NCBI GenBank assembly: GCA_046538945.1
Contig: JBKHHW010000129.1
Span: 1 to 8,707, forward strand
Direction: 5' to 3'
Source of the DNA: JAEZKC01 sp046538945
GTDB taxonomy: Bacteria; Fibrobacterota; Chitinivibrionia; Chitinivibrionales; Chitinispirillaceae
Length of the DNA: 8,707 nucleotides
The notes under the pieces were generated by a model. That model was given only the letters and a program-made list of their open reading frames with translations. It made no database searches and was not told the origin of the DNA. Of the stretch, positions 6,055 to 8,707 are shown one piece after another; position 1 is the first letter of the stretch; each line of letters begins with the position of its first letter. Both the position numbers and the translations under genes were made by a program.

Positions 6055-7047
6055 ATGTGCACCAAACCACGCATAATCGTTCCCGGTGTTTTCTATCATG
6101 TCACCTCTAAAGGCGTTTTCGGAGAGGATATTTTCCCCACCCCTGAACTGAAGAGCTTTTTCCTGAAAGAGCTTTCTATCACTCTCAAGAAATATTCCTA
6201 TCTCTGCTGCAGCTGGTCACTTCAGAAGGATCATTTTCATCTGGTGGTGAAATCAAGCGATGTTCCCATTTTCAAATTCATGCAGAGGCTCAACTCTGTC
6301 TATGCCAAAAAGTTTAACCGGGAGCGCGGCAGGGAAGGTGTGGTTTTTTACAGACGGTATGCATCTGTGATTTCCGAAGAGACGGAGCTTAAGAAACTGA
6401 TCCGTTATGTTCATCTGAATCCTGTCCGATGTGGCGATTGTACAGCGGAGGAGCTGGACCGGTATGAGTGGTGCGGCCACAGAGCTGTGATGCTGCAGGG
6501 GGATGAAGACGCAATTCTTGACAGGGACACACTGCTCTGCCAGTTTACGGGTTCGGATCCAGTCGATCAGTACAGGCATTTTCTTTCATCAGTAAGTCCG
6601 GGCTGTGACGGCGACGAGACTGTCAGAAAAATCAGAAATGCGAATAAAGGGTGGTTCCATTTCGCAGATCCGGAATTGTTTGTGATAGGAAGCGCTGGTT
6701 TCATCCGAAAAGTTCTGGAGATGGATCGCAGCCGAAGAGCCCGCATCGCCCGGCATATCATAGCCGATGCAACCCTGGAAAAAATTCACGGGGCACTGCA
6801 GCTCTGTCTTAATTGTGAAAAGGAGGAGCTTTTTCACCAGGGCAGGGTCAATCAGAAATCCACCGCACGGGAGCTGTTTGCTTATACGAGTGCCTGCTGT
6901 TATGATTTCCAGGCTACGGAAATAGCTGAATACCTAGGGGTTACCGGATCTGGAGTTTCCCGAATGATCTCCAGATACTCAAAGATTCGTCAGTGGGATT
7001 ATCTGGTGGATTCAGCCCGAGGGCTTCTGCCTGTAGTCTCTTTCTGA
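6055..7047 (+). CDS. REP-associated tyrosine transposase (RAYT, Y1/HUH family)
   Basis: A 330-residue single-strand DNA transposase of the IS200/IS605-like Y1 (HUH) superfamily, RAYT branch. RAYTs bind and cut REP palindromes using one Tyr and a His-hydrophobic-His metal site. Visible motifs are VFYHVTSKG (12-20), the HUH motif DHFHLVV with His60-Phe61-His62, probable catalytic Tyr83 in LNSVYAKKFN, and the family signature IRYVHLNPVR (116-125). A long C-terminal extension ends with a helix-turn-helix-like segment ATEIAEYLGVTGSGVSRMISRY (about 287-308), seen in the longer members of this family and probably DNA-binding. No stops or frameshifts interrupt it, so the enzyme looks intact. It is flanked by two 44-nt palindromes (ending 70 nt upstream and starting 216 nt downstream) that fit the role of its REP targets. 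There is no second transposase gene, no TnpB-like gene and no obvious terminal repeats of a classical insertion sequence, consistent with a domesticated RAYT. I would not give it a gene symbol. Confidence 0.9.
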   Translation: MCTKPRIIVPGVFYHVTSKGVFGEDIFPTPELKSFFLKELSITLKKYSYLCCSWSLQKDHFHLVVKSSDVPIFKFMQRLNSVYAKKFNRERGREGVVFYRRYASVISEETELKKLIRYVHLNPVRCGDCTAEELDRYEWCGHRAVMLQGDEDAILDRDTLLCQFTGSDPVDQYRHFLSSVSPGCDGDETVRKIRNANKGWFHFADPELFVIGSAGFIRKVLEMDRSRRARIARHIIADATLEKIHGALQLCLNCEKEELFHQGRVNQKSTARELFAYTSACCYDFQATEIAEYLGVTGSGVSRMISRYSKIRQWDYLVDSARGLLPVVSF

Positions 7048-7396
7048 TCTGGTCTGACATGTAAATGATTTCATGTGGTGAAAGCGGTTTAGAGCAAGTC
7101 GCTTCAGTGCTTCTGGTGCCTTTTACGGGATTTCAGAATGTGCGCATTTAACTTGTGCGCGTTTTGAACAAAAGAAATCTTGATTATTGATCATTATTGA
7201 AAACATAGGATCTGGTTTTGTGATGTATTACCTGTTTTTTCAACATAAACCCGGAGATTGACTCCCCGGAGGTGAGTAATTACCGTTACACAAACTCACC
7301 TCCGGGGAAAATAGTCATCATGATACTAATTTTCTCGTTTTCCCACTCACCAAAACTGCATATTGAAAACACTTCTGACATTCCCAGGCATACTGG
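7048..7396. other. Convergent intergenic region between RAYT and SDR genes
   Basis: This 349-nt non-coding region lies between two genes that point at each other. It holds REP-like copy B (7264-7307). It also has a weak 5-bp hairpin, GCGCA (7142-7146) with TGCGC (7156-7160), followed by GTTTTG. That hairpin could be a poor terminator for the RAYT gene. No convincing Rho-independent terminator was seen for either gene, so copy B may help separate the two converging transcripts. Confidence 0.45.
7264..7307. repeat. REP-like 44-nt palindrome, copy B (downstream of the RAYT gene)
   Basis: The arms are CCCCGGAGGTGA (7264-7275) and TCACCTCCGGGG (7296-7307), perfect over 12 nt. Pairing extends to 15 bp perfect (7263-7277 with 7294-7308) around a 16-nt loop. 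This is the most perfect copy. Its centre differs from copies A and C, and its orientation relative to them is ambiguous. It sits between convergent genes, a common place for REP elements. Confidence 0.78.
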
Positions 7397-8416
7397 TTAC
7401 GGTTTTCTTCTGAGCAGTCTGCTCCCTACCCACCACACTCCCATCATCAGAGCCGCAGCGGCATAAAACGGATACCCCGGCATCTTGCTTACCTTGAACT
7501 GAAGACTTGAACATTTCGACCGCTGATCAAATTCCCCGTGAGCTCCATAATCGTCTTCAGCATCCACTGGCTCCCATATGTTTGACGGCCTCTGAGGATC
7601 TCTTGGTCCATCGTATTGCTGTGCTTCATAAGCGGTTCTCGCAAGGTACCAGTCAAGAAACCCGGGAATGAGTTTATTTGCCCAGATAGCAACAAGCGAC
7701 ATCCCGCCCACGGTTACTTCCCTTCTGCGGTGATGGGCTGCCCAGTAGACCGCTTCCGCCGCGACTTCCGGCTGGTAAATGGGCGGAATCGGCTGGGGTT
7801 TTTTGGACATGTTGCTTTTGGCCCAGCTGAACTGGGGGGTATTGAGTCCCGGAAGCTCTACGGAGGTGATCCAGACCCTGCTGTTCTCGTGCAGAAGCTC
7901 GCATCTGACTGAGTCTGTGAATCCGTTTATGGCGTGCTTCGAACCGCAGTAGGCCGACTGAAGGGGAATGCTTCTGTAAGCCAGAGAGGAACTGATCTGC
8001 ACTATAGTTCCGCTGTTCACTTTCAGCATCCGTTTGAGAGCGGCTTGAGTTCCGTATACGTATCCCAAATAATTCACCTCAGTTATGCGGCGAAACTCTT
8101 CGGGGGTCATTTTTTCGAATTCGCAATACATGGTAAGCATGGCACAGTTGATCCAGATATCGATTTTTCCCCATTCATCCGTTACTTTCTGGGCGGCCTG
8201 TTCCACCAGAACTGGGGCGGAAACATCGGTGGGCAGAGCCAGAGCCTCACCACCCCTGCTGACAATATCTCTGCGGGTGGACTCCAGGCCTGCCTTTCCC
8301 CTCGCCAGAAGCGCGCATCTGGCACCTTTTTCTGCAAAGAAACGGGCAACCGCTCTTCCCACCCCCGCTGTTGCTCCCGTGATGACGACTACCTCGTTGT
8401 CGTGTCTATTGTTCAT
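7397..8416 (-). CDS. SDR-family NAD(P)-dependent oxidoreductase with C-terminal membrane segment
   Basis: A 339-residue short-chain dehydrogenase/reductase. The Rossmann fold is at the N-terminus with the cofactor motif TGATAGVG (13-20). Arg39 follows the second strand (ALLAR), which usually means NADP(H). The catalytic set is Asn115, Ser143, Tyr156 and Lys160 (YCGSK, 156-160), all present. The segment usually reading NNAG is INCAM (89-93); as I recall, this SDR subgroup often has NNAM here, so the unusual change is Asn91 to Cys. After the core comes an extension (WANKLIPGFLDWYLARTAYEAQQ, then NIWEPV and GAHGEFD) typical of that subgroup. The protein ends with a hydrophobic segment about 315-335 (YPFYAAAALMMGVWWVGSRLL) and a basic tail, suggesting a membrane anchor. 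The substrate cannot be inferred. The start at 8416 has only a weak Shine-Dalgarno (GGGGCAG, 5 nt upstream). The gene appears monocistronic. Confidence 0.9.
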   Translation of the reverse strand: MNNRHDNEVVVITGATAGVGRAVARFFAEKGARCALLARGKAGLESTRRDIVSRGGEALALPTDVSAPVLVEQAAQKVTDEWGKIDIWINCAMLTMYCEFEKMTPEEFRRITEVNYLGYVYGTQAALKRMLKVNSGTIVQISSSLAYRSIPLQSAYCGSKHAINGFTDSVRCELLHENSRVWITSVELPGLNTPQFSWAKSNMSKKPQPIPPIYQPEVAAEAVYWAAHHRRREVTVGGMSLVAIWANKLIPGFLDWYLARTAYEAQQYDGPRDPQRPSNIWEPVDAEDDYGAHGEFDQRSKCSSLQFKVSKMPGYPFYAAAALMMGVWWVGSRLLRRKP

Positions 8417-8589
8417 AATACTGCCCCGTTCATCCCTTGTTTTGTTCCGGTAGAGCTTTGGATATAGATGGAATCAAGACAGAAACCGGTTCATTTTTGT
8501 TCGGTATTCTGTCCTGCAGTTTGTTTTCTGCAATCCTCATACCTCAATAGCGGTTTTTTTTCCCCAAGGTTCGAAGCGGACTGATATTA

Positions 8590-8633
8590 CCCCGGAGGTG
8601 ACTCTGTGCCGGATCATTCTGTCACCTCTGGGG
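8590..8633. repeat. REP-like 44-nt palindrome, copy C (upstream of the SDR gene)
   Basis: Arms CCCCGGAGGTGA (8590-8601) and TCACCTCTGGGG (8622-8633) match at 11 of 12, the exception being a G-T wobble. Pairing extends outward by A/T (8589 with 8634) and inward by C/G (8602 with 8621). It lies 173 nt upstream of the SDR start codon. Aligned without gaps to the reverse complement of copy A it is identical at about 36 of 44 positions, including 14 of 20 in the centre. It is a solo element with no transposase beside it. The rest of 8417-8707 holds nothing else I can assign. Confidence 0.75.
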
Positions 8634-8707
8634 TGAATCAAAACCATGCAATCTCGGCGTAGATAAGCCTTCACTGAATCAAGCCAGAACAAACGGTACC
8701 CCAAATT

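Larger units (their letters stand above)
5941..7307 (+). mobile_element. Candidate REPtron: RAYT gene bracketed by REP-like palindromes
   Basis: The unit runs from palindrome copy A to copy B with the RAYT gene as its only gene. This arrangement is known for RAYTs in gammaproteobacteria, where the transposase lies next to its own REP sequences. Whether the whole unit moves, or only single palindromes are spread in trans, cannot be told here. The third copy at 8590-8633, without a transposase, favours dispersal of solo elements. No target-site duplication was recognised at the outer edges. Confidence 0.6.

Noticed and set aside
5856..6110. Plus-strand open frame between the DUF892 and RAYT genes
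   Set aside because: It runs through the Rho-independent terminator and palindrome copy A, then overlaps the RAYT start in another frame. No ribosome binding site or domain is visible.
7272..7466. 64-codon plus-strand open frame
   Set aside because: It starts inside palindrome copy B and ends inside the 3' part of the SDR gene on the opposite strand. No protein features support it.
7934..8467. Plus-strand frames of 177 and 122 codons (7934-8467 and 8085-8453)
   Set aside because: Both are antisense to the Rossmann-fold core of the SDR gene, whose motifs are all intact.
5941..8633. CRISPR array made of the 44-nt repeats
   Set aside because: There are only three copies, separated by about 1.3 kb each, with genes in between and no cas genes. 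Regular short spacers are absent.

Overview
The window looks like a chromosomal segment of a polysaccharide-degrading, Gram-negative bacterium. The best clue is a large secreted family 9 glycoside hydrolase whose C-terminal end resembles a type IX secretion (Por) sorting tail. That combination is typical of Fibrobacterota and Bacteroidota. I lean towards a Fibrobacterota-like (Chitinispirillum-like) host, but this is an inference from gene content and style, not a measured placement.

Layout. Positions 1-300 are non-coding, with one terminator-like hairpin at each end. On the minus strand follow a small membrane-anchored protein of unknown function (301-942) and a GH9 cellulase-type enzyme (1089-3539), each with its own terminator. 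A divergent intergenic region (3540-3826) separates the cellulase from a plus-strand GH25 lysozyme (3827-4537). Directly behind the lysozyme lies a decayed alpha/beta-hydrolase (carbohydrate-esterase-like) gene. It is 5'-truncated and carries an apparent nonsense codon and a one-base frameshift exactly at the GxSxG/HLA motif. Next come a ferritin-like DUF892 (YciE/YciF) stress protein with a very good Shine-Dalgarno and a strong Rho-independent terminator, a REP-associated tyrosine transposase (RAYT, HUH/Y1 family), and on the minus strand an SDR oxidoreductase with a C-terminal membrane segment.

Most notable is a family of three 44-nt imperfect palindromes: 12-nt arms of the form CCCCGGAGGTGA / TCACCTCCGGGG around a 20-nt centre. 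Two copies flank the RAYT gene (5941-5984 and 7264-7307); the third is about 1.3 kb further on, upstream of the SDR gene (8590-8633). All three are exactly 44 nt, and the first and third share an asymmetric centre in opposite orientation. This is the layout expected of a RAYT with its cognate REP elements (a REPtron). The sequence of this repeat family is not one I recognise.

Functionally, the left half (GH9 cellulase, lysozyme, dead esterase) has a flavour of plant-polymer and cell-wall degradation. The genes are separate transcription units rather than one operon, apart from the esterase remnant abutting the lysozyme. The right half (DUF892, RAYT, SDR) looks like unrelated single genes separated by REP-like elements.
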